A stretch of 64,000 nucleotides of DNA from Nereida ignava (GTDB taxonomy: Bacteria > Pseudomonadota > Alphaproteobacteria > Rhodobacterales > Rhodobacteraceae): positions 32,176 to 96,175 of the forward strand of contig NZ_CVPC01000010.1 of the NCBI RefSeq assembly GCF_001049735.1. The letters run 5' to 3'. Of this stretch, positions 1-9,307 are shown piece by piece; position 1 is the first letter of the stretch; every line of letters starts with the position of its first letter. The notes under the pieces were generated by a model. The model searched no databases and had not been told where the DNA came from. It worked only from the letters and a program-made list of their open reading frames with translations. Both the position numbers and the translations under genes were made by a program.

Positions 1-356
1 TTGATAGCCAATCTGGACGCACGATGCGCGGTGCGCTGCAGGTTCTTGACGGGTTGGGACTTGATTTCCAATACGAAGGCGAGATGCACACGGACAGCGC
101 TTTGGACCCTGATTTGCGCGGTCGCGTCTTCCCGCAGTCGCGCTTGCAAGGGCAGGCCAATGTGTTGATCTACGCCAACACTGATGCGGCTGGTGCGACG
201 CGAAACATCCTGAAATCCAAAGCCGGCGGGCTTGAAGTTGGGCCAATTTTGATGGGCATGGGCAACCGTGCGCACATCGTCACGCCGTCAATCACGGCGC
301 GCGGGTTGCTTAACATTTCTGCTTTGGCGGGCACGCCTGTGACCCACTACGGCTAA
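1..356 (+). CDS. maeB: NADP-dependent malic enzyme, C-terminal end (partial)
   Basis: The gene enters from the left edge; only its last ~117 codons are present, reading from base 3 to the TAA at 354-356. The residues fit the phosphotransacetylase-like C-terminal domain of MaeB-type malic enzymes (segments such as GRVFPQSRLQGQANVL and LEVGPILMGM). The family makes pyruvate, CO2 and NADPH from malate, and the PTA-like tail is a regulatory or oligomerisation part rather than the catalytic part. No clear terminator follows; about 200 bases without a gene separate it from prpE. A stand-alone phosphotransacetylase is possible, but those usually do not end this way. Confidence 0.8.
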   Translation, partial: DSQSGRTMRGALQVLDGLGLDFQYEGEMHTDSALDPDLRGRVFPQSRLQGQANVLIYANTDAAGATRNILKSKAGGLEVGPILMGMGNRAHIVTPSITARGLLNISALAGTPVTHYG

Positions 357-552
357 GGGCGGCAGGCGCGTCATCCTATCAGATTGAGGGCTAAATCTGC
401 GCAGCGGCATGATTATTTCGTGCTGTTTGCGCAAACGGTCCCTTGCCAGCACCGCGGTGCATACGCTTAATGCGCCCGACCAATTCTGCGCGGCCTCGCT
501 TCGGCGGGAATGCAGCGCGGGAACGATGGTGCATCTGAGAGGACCCTGACCG

Positions 553-2442
553 ATGAGCTATGCCAACACTTACGCCGCGTGGCGCAACGACCCCGAAGCA
601 TTCTGGATGGGCGCTGCCCAACAGATCGCGTGGGACCGCGCCCCAACCAAAGCGCTGTTTGCCGAAAACGCGCCGATGTATGAGTGGTTCAGCGACGGTT
701 TGGTGAACACGTGTTACAATGCCGTTGACCGCCACGTGGACGCAGGGCGCGGCGATCAGCCGGCAATCATTTACGACAGCCCCGTCACAGGCAGTCAGCG
801 TACTTTGACGTATTCCCAATTGCGCGACGAAGTTGCCGGTTTTGCAGGCGGCTTGGCGGCCCAAGGCGTGGGCAAAGGCGACCGCGTTTTGATTTACATG
901 CCCATGGTTGCCGAAGCGATTGTGGCGATGTTGGCGTGCGGACGCATCGGGGCGATCCACTCGGTTGTGTTTGGCGGTTTTGCGGCCCACGAATTGGCCG
1001 TACGCATTGATGACGCCCAGCCCAAATGCATCGTAGCTGCGTCTTGTGGTATCGAAGGCAGCAAGACAATCGCTTATAAGCCATTGCTTGATACGGCCAT
1101 CGACAGCGCCACCCACAAGCCCGAGACCTGCGTGATTTTGCAGCGCGAGCAGCTGAGCTGTGATCTGGGGCCACGTGATCTGGATTGGCACGCGTTTCAA
1201 CAAGGCACTCAGCCTGCCGCGTGTCTTCCCGTTGAAGGCAACCACCCCGCCTATATCCTGTATACCAGTGGCACGACCGGCGCGCCCAAGGGCGTTGTGC
1301 GCCACACAGGCGGGCATTTGGTGGCAATGAACTGGACCATGAAAAACGTCTATGACGTTGAACCCGGTGATGTGTTTTGGGCCGCTTCTGACGTGGGTTG
1401 GGTCGTGGGGCACAGCTATATTTGCTACGCGCCGTTGATCCACGGCAACACCACCATCGTGTTTGAAGGCAAGCCAGTTGGTACCCCTGATGCGGGCACG
1501 TTCTGGCGCGTGATGTCAGAGCACAAAGTCAAAGTGTTCTTTACCGCTCCGACCGCGTTCCGTGCCGTAAAACGCGAGGACCCAGAAGGTAAGCTGTTTG
1601 CCAATTACGACCTGCCCCATCTGAAATCGATCTTCTTAGCAGGTGAGCGCGCAGACCCCGACACGATCAAATGGCTGGGCAATATGACTGGCCTGCCGGT
1701 GATCGACCACTGGTGGCAAACCGAGACCGGTTACGCCATTGCGGGCAACCCGATGGGCATTGAGCCGCTACCTGTCAAAATCGGTTCCCCCACAGTGCCG
1801 ATGCCCGGCTATGACGTGCAAATTCTTGATGACGGCGGCCACCCGCTGCCTGCGGGCGAGTTGGGCGCGATCACAATCAAACTGCCCCTGCCGCCTGGAT
1901 GCCTGCCAACCCTTTGGAACGCCGAAGACAGGTTCAAAAGCAGCTATCTTGAGGCCTTTCCGGGATATTACGAGACAGGCGATGCGGGCATGATTGATGA
2001 GGACGGCTATGTCTACATCATGGCGCGCACGGATGACGTGATTAACGTGGCAGGTCACCGCCTAAGCACAGGCGCGATGGAAGAAGTCTTAGCCGCCCAC
2101 AAAGACGTTGCCGAATGCGCCGTGATCGGCGTGAACGACGCGCTAAAAGGTCAGTTGCCATTGGGCTTTTTGTGCCTGAACGCGGGCGTGGACCGTGACC
2201 CAAGCGAAATTGTCGCCGACGTGATCGCAGATGTGCGCGGCCAAATCGGGCCTGTTGCGGCGTTTAAACTGGCGGTGGTTGTTGACCGGTTGCCCAAGAC
2301 ACGATCGGGCAAAATCCTGCGCGGCGTCATGGCCAAAATTGCCGACAGCGCGCCCTATAAAGAGCCCGCGACCATTGATGATCCGGCGATCCTTGATGAA
2401 ATTAGGGCCGCACTTCAGACCCTTGGCTACGCGAAAAGCTAA
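553..2442 (+). CDS. prpE: Propionyl-CoA synthetase
   Basis: An acyl-adenylate-forming ligase of 629 residues, close to the usual PrpE length, expected to activate propionate to propionyl-CoA in the cytoplasm. Visible motifs: the ATP-binding loop YTSGTTGAPKG near residue 236, WWQTETG near 390, the ETGDAG segment near 475, and the C-terminal KTRSGKILRG lysine loop near 587, whose lysine is reversibly acetylated in this family. The N-terminal AWRNDPEAFW belongs to the acetyl/propionyl-CoA synthetase extension. An acetyl-CoA synthetase is the main alternative; the overall sequence reads as PrpE. It follows the malic enzyme in the same direction, but the gap suggests its own promoter. Confidence 0.92.
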   Translation: MSYANTYAAWRNDPEAFWMGAAQQIAWDRAPTKALFAENAPMYEWFSDGLVNTCYNAVDRHVDAGRGDQPAIIYDSPVTGSQRTLTYSQLRDEVAGFAGGLAAQGVGKGDRVLIYMPMVAEAIVAMLACGRIGAIHSVVFGGFAAHELAVRIDDAQPKCIVAASCGIEGSKTIAYKPLLDTAIDSATHKPETCVILQREQLSCDLGPRDLDWHAFQQGTQPAACLPVEGNHPAYILYTSGTTGAPKGVVRHTGGHLVAMNWTMKNVYDVEPGDVFWAASDVGWVVGHSYICYAPLIHGNTTIVFEGKPVGTPDAGTFWRVMSEHKVKVFFTAPTAFRAVKREDPEGKLFANYDLPHLKSIFLAGERADPDTIKWLGNMTGLPVIDHWWQTETGYAIAGNPMGIEPLPVKIGSPTVPMPGYDVQILDDGGHPLPAGELGAITIKLPLPPGCLPTLWNAEDRFKSSYLEAFPGYYETGDAGMIDEDGYVYIMARTDDVINVAGHRLSTGAMEEVLAAHKDVAECAVIGVNDALKGQLPLGFLCLNAGVDRDPSEIVADVIADVRGQIGPVAAFKLAVVVDRLPKTRSGKILRGVMAKIADSAPYKEPATIDDPAILDEIRAALQTLGYAKS

Positions 2443-2496
2443 GCGGTTGCGCAAGGCTGCACTGGACATCTGACGCCAAGTGCCCACTTTAAGGGT

Positions 2497-2970
2497 ATGG
2501 TAATTAATGACTTTTCGAGCTTGGATTTATGGCGCTTTGTCACCGACGGGGTGATGGGCGGTGTCTCTGAGGGCACCATGACGCGGGGCCGCGAGGGGGA
2601 CGTTGATTATGTTCGCCTGAGCGGTGACGTGAGCACAGAAAATAATGGCGGGTTCATTCAAATCCGCCGTGATATGCCGCCGTTGCCGCCCGAAGCGCAA
2701 GTGCTGACCCTGCGGGTGCGGGGCAATGGTGCGTCCTATTTTGCCAACCTGCGTACAACAGATGCCAAACGTCCATGGCACAGTTACCGCGCGGAATTTC
2801 AGACCACAAATGAATGGCGTGATATCACGTTGCCTTTGGCCGATTTTGCCCCTGCGGGACGCGGCTTTGATGTGCCGCTCAATACCCAAAATATCCGCGC
2901 CATCGGCATCATCGCCTATGGCCGCGATTATACGGCTGACGTCAGCGTGGCACAGATCGGCTGGAGGTAG
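2497..2970 (+). CDS. CIA30-family protein
   Basis: A 157-residue protein of the CIA30 (complex I intermediate-associated protein 30) family. The hallmark N-terminus DDF-x-W-x-x-V-x-D-G-V-M-G-G-V-S is visible as LWRFVTDGVMGGVSEG near residues 11-26, followed by a beta-rich galactose-binding-like fold (YVRLSGDVSTENNGGF, VRGNGASYF). In mitochondria the family assists complex I assembly; in bacteria the role is not established. No signal peptide. The ATG has a purine-rich AAGGG too close to be an ideal ribosome site, so the start is a little uncertain. It runs convergently toward the lipoprotein gene. Confidence 0.85.
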   Translation: MVINDFSSLDLWRFVTDGVMGGVSEGTMTRGREGDVDYVRLSGDVSTENNGGFIQIRRDMPPLPPEAQVLTLRVRGNGASYFANLRTTDAKRPWHSYRAEFQTTNEWRDITLPLADFAPAGRGFDVPLNTQNIRAIGIIAYGRDYTADVSVAQIGWR

Positions 2971-2978
2971 CGCAGCGG

Positions 2979-3542
2979 CTATCGCGCGGATGGACCACGC
3001 AGCGGTTTGGGTTCTGCAAAATAACTAAGGACGAACGCAGGTTGGCCGCGCAGAATTGTTCCGTCTGGTGTTTCAGACAGGCCAACCAGCACCCCGCCCC
3101 GTTCAAAAAATGCAATGCAGCTTGGGCCAAATGTGCGGGCCGTTTGCAAAAATAACTCAGCCAAATTTGCGTTATCCTGCGCGGTCAACTGATCGCCCGT
3201 GACTTTTGCGGTGGTGCTTTTACCGTCCGTGCACAGCCGCGCGCCCTCAGGCCGAAGGGTGTCCGTGACCGTCATCACCGCCCCAAGATCCGCATCAAGA
3301 ATAAAGGTTGAGCGCGCCTGAACCGTGCCGTCAATGCGCGCTTGGTACGTTGAAATCATCTCGCAGCTATCGGTCTCCAGGTCGTAGTTTGCACACTCAA
3401 ACGGAGTTGCAGCAGTGCGCTTCAGCAGCTCTTGAAAGCCAATTCGGTCTTGCGGGCCAACGCGCAAACTACACGCTGTGAGCAATGCAGATGCAAACAT
3501 CAAACCAGCAACAACAGCCGCGCGGCGCAGCGGGTGGATCAT
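2979..3542 (-). CDS. Putative outer-membrane lipoprotein, unknown function
   Basis: A 187-residue protein with a lipoprotein signal: positively charged start (MIHPLRR), hydrophobic stretch, and lipobox LLTAC with the modified cysteine at residue 24. The mature part has two further cysteines (FECANYDLETDSC) and a hydrophilic body with no motif I recognise. Its ATG overlaps the nadK stop as ATGA, so it is probably translated with nadK. That coupling may only reflect shared transcription. Confidence 0.8.
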   Translation of the reverse strand: MIHPLRRAAVVAGLMFASALLTACSLRVGPQDRIGFQELLKRTAATPFECANYDLETDSCEMISTYQARIDGTVQARSTFILDADLGAVMTVTDTLRPEGARLCTDGKSTTAKVTGDQLTAQDNANLAELFLQTARTFGPSCIAFFERGGVLVGLSETPDGTILRGQPAFVLSYFAEPKPLRGPSAR

Positions 3543-4306
3543 ACGAATTGTTCCTGAATGAGCCGTTCTTCCAACCCATGCCCGGGGTCAAACAAAATGC
3601 GGTGCGCAATCGAAGGGTCCGAGTGGATTTCCACGCTGGCCACATTGTTCACACTGCGGCTGTCTGCATCGGCCATCACGGGGCGCTTGGCAGGGTTGAC
3701 CACCTCAAAGCGGACCTTGGCAGTCTTTGGCAAAAGCGCCCCGCGCCAGCGCCGGGGCCGGAACGCCGCCATCGCCGTGAGGGCCAAAACATCCGAACCG
3801 ATTGGCAAAATCGGACCGTGGGCCGAGTAGTTGTACGCCGTTGAGCCCGCAGGCGTCGAGACAAGCGCACCGTCACACACCAGTTCTTTCATGCGCAGTT
3901 TGTCGTCCACATAAATCCGAAGTTTGGCCGCTTGCGGACCTGCGCGCAGCAGAGATACTTCGTTGATCGCCAATGCCTCGTGGACCGTGTCATCAACGGT
4001 TTTTGCAATCATCGACAGCGGGTTGATGACCTCTTCTTCAGCCGCAGCAAGCCGAAACGGCAGATCATCCGCGTGATATTCGTTCATCAAAAAGCCAACA
4101 GTGCCGCGGTTCATGCCGTAAACAGGTGTATCGAGGTGCTGGGTTGCGTGCAAAGTTTGCAGCATAAACCCGTCACCGCCCAAGGCCACAATCACTTCGG
4201 CCTGTCCAAGATCCGCATTGCCATACCGCGCGCTTAACACCTCCAACGCGCTCTGGGCGGTCTGCGTATCGCTTGCCGCAAAGGCGATTTTGGGAAGCTG
4301 CCCCAT
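3539..4306 (-). CDS. nadK: NAD kinase
   Basis: A 255-residue NAD kinase (PpnK), which phosphorylates NAD to NADP. The diagnostic GGDG motif is present as ALGGDGFMLQTLHA near residue 44-57, followed by NRGTVGFLMNEY near 68 and the substrate loop STPAGSTAYNYSAHGPI near 150. The length matches the short proteobacterial form. It sits upstream of a lipoprotein gene with a 4-base ATGA overlap. The opposite-facing glyA lies about 200 bases away, so this stretch carries both promoters. Confidence 0.95.
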   Translation of the reverse strand: MGQLPKIAFAASDTQTAQSALEVLSARYGNADLGQAEVIVALGGDGFMLQTLHATQHLDTPVYGMNRGTVGFLMNEYHADDLPFRLAAAEEEVINPLSMIAKTVDDTVHEALAINEVSLLRAGPQAAKLRIYVDDKLRMKELVCDGALVSTPAGSTAYNYSAHGPILPIGSDVLALTAMAAFRPRRWRGALLPKTAKVRFEVVNPAKRPVMADADSRSVNNVASVEIHSDPSIAHRILFDPGHGLEERLIQEQFV

Positions 4307-4504
4307 GGGAGTTTTCCTTTAGGCTCATGGACGTTGCGTAAAGACATCGCCTGTGCCGATGTGAAACGCAAGCCGCCTATGGCGACCTTTCGTCACCGCT
4401 TTCATCACCATTATGACGGAAACGGGCCTTTTTCCGATAGGAAACATGCGCTAACTTAGCGCCAAACCGCCCGTGCGCGGTGCTTAACTCAAAAGGATGC
4501 TGCC

Positions 4505-5800
4505 ATGAACGCCCCACACCGTGATGATGGATTTTTCACAGAAACCCTCGAGACACGCGATCCGGCTCTCTATGCTGCGATGCAGGCCGAACTTGGCCGC
4601 CAGCGTAACGAGATCGAGCTGATCGCCTCTGAAAACATTGTGTCTGCAGCGGTGATGGAAGCCCAAGGCGGCGTGATGACCAACAAATACGCCGAAGGCT
4701 ATTCGGGCCGCCGCTACTACGGTGGATGCCAGCACGTGGACGTGGCAGAAGACTTGGCAATTGAGCGCGCCAAAGAGCTGTTCGGCTGCGGTTTTGCAAA
4801 CGTTCAGCCCAACTCAGGCTCACAGGCGAACCAAGGTGTGTTTCAGGCGTTGCTTGCACCGGGTGCGACTATTTTGGGGATGTCGCTGGACGCGGGTGGT
4901 CACTTGACCCACGGCGCGCGCCCGAACCAATCAGGCAAGTGGTTCAACGCCGTTCAGTACGGTGTGCGCAAAGAAGACAATCTGCTGGATTACGATGAGG
5001 TCCAACGCCTTGCGACCGAGCATAACCCCGACATGATCATCGCTGGCGGCTCTGCCATTCCGCGGGTCATTGATTTTGCCCGCATGCGCGAAATTGCAGA
5101 CAGCGTCGGTGCGTATCTATTGGTGGACATGGCTCACTTTGCAGGTCTGGTTGCGACGGGTCTGTACCCCTCGCCGTTCCCACATGCGCACGCGGCCACA
5201 ACGACCACACACAAAACATTGCGCGGCCCACGCGGCGGCATGATCCTGACCAACGACGAAGCTTTGGCCAAGAAGTTCAACTCTGCGATTTTCCCTGGCA
5301 TCCAAGGCGGCCCGTTGATGCACGTCATCGCCGGTAAAGCTGTGGCATTTGGCGAGGCTCTGCGCCCCGAGTTCCAAAGCTACCAATCCCAAGTGATCAA
5401 GAACGCCCAAGCGTTGGCAGATCAACTCATCAAAGGTGGGTTGGACATTGTTACGGGTGGCACCGACACGCACCTGATGCTGGTCGATCTGCGTCCAAAA
5501 GGCGTGAAAGGCAACACAACAGAAGAGGCGCTTGAGCGCGCGCATATCACTTGCAACAAAAACGGCATTCCGTTTGACCCAGAAAAGCCGATGGTCACAT
5601 CTGGCCTGCGTTTGGGCACACCTGCAGGCACAACGCGCGGCTTTACCGAAGTTGAATTCCGCCAAGTAGGTGACCTGATTGTTGAGGTCGTAAACGGTCT
5701 TGCAGCAAACGGACCAGACGAAAACGGGGACGTGGAAAAAGCAGTTGCGGCAAAAGTTGAAGCACTTTGCGCACAGTTCCCGATTTACCCAAACCTGTGA
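4505..5800 (+). CDS. glyA: Serine hydroxymethyltransferase
   Basis: A 431-residue PLP enzyme that converts serine and tetrahydrofolate to glycine and methylene-tetrahydrofolate. The PLP lysine lies in [14 protein letters not shown] near residue 238; other family signatures are IASENIVS near 40, [15 protein letters not shown] near 60 and [11 protein letters not shown] near 210. The start is preceded by AAAAGGA at good spacing. It is monocistronic: the next gene faces it. I looked for a glycine or folate riboswitch in the ~200-base leader and saw none. Confidence 0.97.
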   Translation: MNAPHRDDGFFTETLETRDPALYAAMQAELGRQRNEIELIASENIVSAAVMEAQGGVMTNKYAEGYSGRRYYGGCQHVDVAEDLAIERAKELFGCGFANVQPNSGSQANQGVFQALLAPGATILGMSLDAGGHLTHGARPNQSGKWFNAVQYGVRKEDNLLDYDEVQRLATEHNPDMIIAGGSAIPRVIDFARMREIADSVGAYLLVDMAHFAGLVATGLYPSPFPHAHAATTTTHKTLRGPRGGMILTNDEALAKKFNSAIFPGIQGGPLMHVIAGKAVAFGEALRPEFQSYQSQVIKNAQALADQLIKGGLDIVTGGTDTHLMLVDLRPKGVKGNTTEEALERAHITCNKNGIPFDPEKPMVTSGLRLGTPAGTTRGFTEVEFRQVGDLIVEVVNGLAANGPDENGDVEKAVAAKVEALCAQFPIYPNL

Positions 5801-5809
5801 TCAATGCCC

Positions 5810-5844
5810 GTGGCGCGGAGCCAACCTAAACATAGCCGCGCCAC
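5810..5844. terminator. Inverted repeat at convergent ends, possible weak terminator
   Basis: A perfect 9-base inverted repeat, GTGGCGCGG (5810-5818) and CCGCGCCAC (5836-5844), lies just after the glyA stop and overlaps the last codons of the opposite gene. There is no T-run on either side, so this is only a candidate bidirectional or factor-assisted terminator. Confidence 0.35.
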
Positions 5845-6197
5845 ACCAGCAGCCCCACAAAGGCAGCACCGGTGATCAAAAGCGCAAACGCTACGCGCCC
5901 CAAGATACCAAGAACAAAACCCACGCGCCGGTCGCGTGGGTTTATTTCGTTTAGATAAAGGCACACCTCGGAATGCGCGCGCGCGACTGCGGCGGGATCG
6001 ATCTGTTTTGCCAGTTGCGGGTGCTCTGCCACCGTCGCCGCGTGGGCCAGCAACCGCCCTTTTGCGCGGACACGGCGGGGCAGTACCGCGCCGCTGCGTG
6101 CAAGCTGATCGCTTAGGGTTTTGCCACGTACAGACAGTTTCTCGCGCAGTAAGGACGCGACTTCATCTGCTTTGTGCTGGATATCTTGAGGGGTCAT
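5826..6197 (-). CDS. Small membrane-anchored protein, unknown function
   Basis: About 123 residues from the ATG at 6197 (MTPQDIQHKADEV...). The N-terminal two thirds is helical and charged, with RVRAKGRLLAHAATVAEHP; the C-terminal part after NPRDRRVG is one hydrophobic helix (FVLGILGRVAFALLITGAAF), suggesting a tail-anchored inner-membrane protein. A longer upstream reading is possible but begins with residues that do not look like protein. Its ATG overlaps the opposite-strand ATG at 6196. I do not recognise the family. Confidence 0.75.
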   Translation of the reverse strand: MTPQDIQHKADEVASLLREKLSVRGKTLSDQLARSGAVLPRRVRAKGRLLAHAATVAEHPQLAKQIDPAAVARAHSEVCLYLNEINPRDRRVGFVLGILGRVAFALLITGAAFVGLLVWRGYV

Positions 6198-6213
6198 GGG
6201 GTATCCGAATACT

Positions 6214-6954
6214 ATGTTACACCACCTCGTATACGGCGACGAAACCGCCCTTCCAACGCTTTTCATCGGGCACGGCTTGTTCGGCTCTGCGCGCAACTGG
6301 AACGTCATTGCCAAGCGTCTGTCAGACAGCCGCCGCGTTGTTGTGATTGATCAGCGCAACCACGGTGCAAGTGCGCACACAGCAACACACAGCTATCCAG
6401 AAATGGCCGCTGATTTGGCCGAAGTGATTACCGCGTTTGGTGGCAAGGGCGACGTGGTCGGCCACTCTATGGGCGGTAAAGCCGCGATGGTCATGGCCTT
6501 GCAGCATCCCGCCCTAGTGAACCGCCTTTTGGTCGCCGACATCGCGCCCGTGACATACACGCACACACAAATGGACGTGCTGAACGCCGCACGGGCCACT
6601 GATTTAAACGTGGATAGCCGCTCGGCGCTGGATATCCCGATCGATGACAAAGCCGTTGCTGCGTTTCTTGCGCAAAGCGTTGATATAAAGGCTAAGAAAT
6701 GGCTGCTGAACCTTGATACGCTTGCGAACGAAATGGAAAAGATCATCGGCTTTCCACACATAGAAGCTACGTTCACCGGACCCACATTGTTCTTAAGCGG
6801 TGCCAATAGTGACTATGTCACGCCAGCCCATCGCCCCGCCATCAAAGAGCTTTTTCCAGACGCAAAATTTGCCAAACTACCGGAAGCAGGGCATTGGTTA
6901 CACGCCGAAAAGCCACGCGAATTTGAGGCAACCGTCCGATATTTCATGGACTGA
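6214..6954 (+). CDS. Alpha/beta-hydrolase (YbfF-like esterase)
   Basis: A 246-residue alpha/beta-hydrolase. The oxyanion HG is in FIGHGLFGSARNW, the nucleophile elbow is GHSMGG near residue 90, and the catalytic histidine is in EAGHWLHAEKP near 233, so the triad looks complete. It resembles the YbfF/acyl-CoA-esterase group of small cytoplasmic hydrolases; the natural substrate is unknown. The start at 6214 (MLHHLVYGDE) matches the usual N-terminus of the group better than the ATG at 6196, which has GAGGGG only two bases upstream. Confidence 0.85.
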   Translation: MLHHLVYGDETALPTLFIGHGLFGSARNWNVIAKRLSDSRRVVVIDQRNHGASAHTATHSYPEMAADLAEVITAFGGKGDVVGHSMGGKAAMVMALQHPALVNRLLVADIAPVTYTHTQMDVLNAARATDLNVDSRSALDIPIDDKAVAAFLAQSVDIKAKKWLLNLDTLANEMEKIIGFPHIEATFTGPTLFLSGANSDYVTPAHRPAIKELFPDAKFAKLPEAGHWLHAEKPREFEATVRYFMD

Positions 6955-6982
6955 AGGGAGGGGTATCGCGCCCTAACGCGCC

Positions 6983-8143
6983 CTAGCCTGCATCCGCAGT
7001 TTTGCGGTGCACAATCACAAGGTCCATCACATTTGTCCCCGTGGGACCCGTGACCAATTGATCACCAGTGGTGCGGAAAAACGCGCCCGAGTTGGCCAAG
7101 CGGATCGCCTCATCCGCGCCATCAGCTGCGCGAAAACTGTGACCATCCACAATCGCGCCGGCACCAGCACTTACCCCGTCCGAACCATCAGTGCCCGCGA
7201 CCAGAATACTCAGGTCACTGCGTCCTGAAATGCGGCGCGCAAGTTCAAGCGCAAGGCCTTGGTTCCGCCCGCCCTCGCCCGGGTTATCGGGCAGTTGGAC
7301 CGTGGGCTCGCCGCCAAAAATGTAAACCCCCTCGGGGGCCGCACCGCCATCCACAGTCGCCAAAATATCGCCCGCAACCTCATTGATATCACCATAAAGC
7401 GTTTCCGCATTGTGGTGCACGTGCATCCCTAAAGTCGTGGCCTGTGCCGCAGCGGCATCCCGCGCCACCGCGTTTGAGCCAACGATATGGCAGCTATAAC
7501 GCAGCGTGCCGCCGCCATAAGCACCAATGCCAGAACCAATCACATCGATCCCGTCACCTTGCACATCTGAAATGGCCAGCACGTCCGCCCGCCGTCCGGC
7601 AAATGCCGCCAAAAGTTTACCGCCTTTGATACGCGAATGGGCAATGCGTTCTGCGTTGATTTGGCCGATGGTGCTGCCGTTTGAGAGCGCAATTTTCGTC
7701 CGCTCCATCAGGCTTTCCAAACTCATCCCACTTGGCAACGCCTCAACCAACGCGGACGCGCCGCCGGAGACCAGCATCAACAAACGGCTATCAGGGGCGC
7801 AGTCTTGGACGAAAGCCAAAGCCGCTTCCCCCGCAGCGATTGACCGCGCGCAGGGCATCGGATGCGAGGCTTCGCGTATCTCAACATGCCGCAGATCAGG
7901 CGCACCGTCGGCGTGGCCATCTTTGGTAATAATCAAAGCAGGCGTGGCGGCGCGCACATTCTCAGGCAGGCCCATATACATCGCATAAGCGGCCTTGCCC
8001 ACGGCAAGAATACGGTCTGGCGCCTGGGTAAAACGCTGCGCAAAAGCACGCGCAACCGCGGGTTCACCCTTCACTGCATCTACGCCTGCTTCAAAAAGGT
8101 GGCGCAGTGCATCGCTTGTGTTTGAGCTATCAAAACTGTTCAT
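6983..8143 (-). CDS. Glycerate 2-kinase (MOFRL family; often annotated TtuD/hydroxypyruvate reductase)
   Basis: A 386-residue protein of the GckA/TtuD/MOFRL family, which phosphorylates D-glycerate to 2-phosphoglycerate. The N-terminal domain contains VGKAAYAMYMG and MLVSGGASALVEALPSG; the MOFRL C-terminal domain has FGGEPTVQLP, GGRNQGLALELA and VAGTDGSDG followed by GAIVDG. Some relatives are annotated as hydroxypyruvate reductase, but the fold is the kinase type. The ATG at 8143 is used; the TTG two codons earlier is less likely. Together with glyA it could feed the serine/glycerate cycle. Confidence 0.88.
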   Translation of the reverse strand: MNSFDSSNTSDALRHLFEAGVDAVKGEPAVARAFAQRFTQAPDRILAVGKAAYAMYMGLPENVRAATPALIITKDGHADGAPDLRHVEIREASHPMPCARSIAAGEAALAFVQDCAPDSRLLMLVSGGASALVEALPSGMSLESLMERTKIALSNGSTIGQINAERIAHSRIKGGKLLAAFAGRRADVLAISDVQGDGIDVIGSGIGAYGGGTLRYSCHIVGSNAVARDAAAAQATTLGMHVHHNAETLYGDINEVAGDILATVDGGAAPEGVYIFGGEPTVQLPDNPGEGGRNQGLALELARRISGRSDLSILVAGTDGSDGVSAGAGAIVDGHSFRAADGADEAIRLANSGAFFRTTGDQLVTGPTGTNVMDLVIVHRKTADAG

Positions 8144-8309
8144 TTGCAAAGCTTAGCGAGCGTGTAAAGCGCGCGCAATTCGCATCGTAGAATATATGCT
8201 TGATCGGCGGGACCTGCGCCGGAAACGCAATCCCAACATACAAAGATATGTTGACCTTTGGTCCCACAGCGCCAAACCATACCACAGGCCCAAATCGGAG
8301 ATAACGCCC

Positions 8310-9236
8310 ATGCTTAGCACACAAAATGCCACGCCCATTTCGCCGCTTTGTTTTGGCTGCATGCAATTTGGTGGCACCGCCGATGAGGCCAACAGCCGCG
8401 CGATGTATGATGCGTGCCGCACCGCAGGGATCAATTTTTTCGACACGGCGCACCTTTATACGGGCGGCGTCTCAGAGGAGTTTTTGGGGGCCTTTGCCGC
8501 CAGCGAGCGCGATGATTTATACATTGCAACCAAGGCCGGATATACGGGCGGCAGCACCGCCAGCAACATTTTCACTACCTTCGACATCAGCCGCCAGCGC
8601 CTTGGCATGGACATGGTCGACGCGCTGTATCTGCACCGTTGGGACGACAACACCCCCCTTGAGGAAACATTTGAGGCGCTTGCAACCCTGCAGGCCGACG
8701 GCAAAATCCGCCACATCGGCGTGTCCAACTTTGCCGCTTGGCAAGTCATGAAAGCGCAAGCTGTCGCACAGAAACTGGGCACCAAAATTGATATGTTTCA
8801 GCCGATGTATTCATTGGTGAAACGCCAAGCCGAGGTTGAAATCCTTCCCATGGCACAGGCCGAGGGGATTGCCATTGTGCCCTATTCCCCCCTAGGCGGT
8901 GGCCTTTTGACCGGCAAATACAGCACGGGCGCGCAAGGGAGGCTTTCAACAGACGAGCGTTATGCTGCCCGCTACGGTCAAGAATGGATGTATCAAACCG
9001 CAGCTGATCTTGCGGCTCTTGCAGAAGAAATGGGGCATGCACCAGCCAGTCTGGCCGTGGCATGGGCCGCGCGTCACAGCGGCGTCACAGCACCGATTAT
9101 CAGCGCCCGAAACGCCGAACAACTGGCCCCTTCATTGGCCGCACTGAAGATTTCCCTAAGCGACAAAGACTACGCCCGCATCGCCGCCCTGTCGCCCACA
9201 CCAGCGCCAGCAACAGACAGGCTTGAAGAAGCTTAG
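8310..9236 (+). CDS. Aldo/keto reductase
   Basis: A 308-residue NADPH-dependent aldo/keto reductase. The catalytic tetrad is readable: Asp and Tyr in FFDTAHLYTGG near 40-50, Lys in ATKAGY near 75, and His in LYLHRWDDNTP near 105. The C-terminal cofactor segment is APIISARNAEQL near 270. The start at 8310 has GGAG eight bases upstream; a longer in-frame reading from 8196 has no support. The closest general group is the yeast voltage-gated K-channel beta/YajO-like AKRs; the substrate cannot be told. Confidence 0.88.
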   Translation: MLSTQNATPISPLCFGCMQFGGTADEANSRAMYDACRTAGINFFDTAHLYTGGVSEEFLGAFAASERDDLYIATKAGYTGGSTASNIFTTFDISRQRLGMDMVDALYLHRWDDNTPLEETFEALATLQADGKIRHIGVSNFAAWQVMKAQAVAQKLGTKIDMFQPMYSLVKRQAEVEILPMAQAEGIAIVPYSPLGGGLLTGKYSTGAQGRLSTDERYAARYGQEWMYQTAADLAALAEEMGHAPASLAVAWAARHSGVTAPIISARNAEQLAPSLAALKISLSDKDYARIAALSPTPAPATDRLEEA

Positions 9237-9307
9237 ACTGCCTTCTCAACAACTATTGCACGCGCTAAACCGCTGATGTGAAATGCAGGAACTAGGCAGA
9301 TCAAACA

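Noticed and set aside
391..1443. Long minus-strand reading frame of 350 codons opposite prpE.
   Set aside because: It lies entirely against a well-recognised PrpE gene, has His/Arg-rich shadow composition and no family features.
4307..4504. Possible glycine or folate riboswitch before glyA.
   Set aside because: No conserved core sequence of either class could be found by reading the leader.
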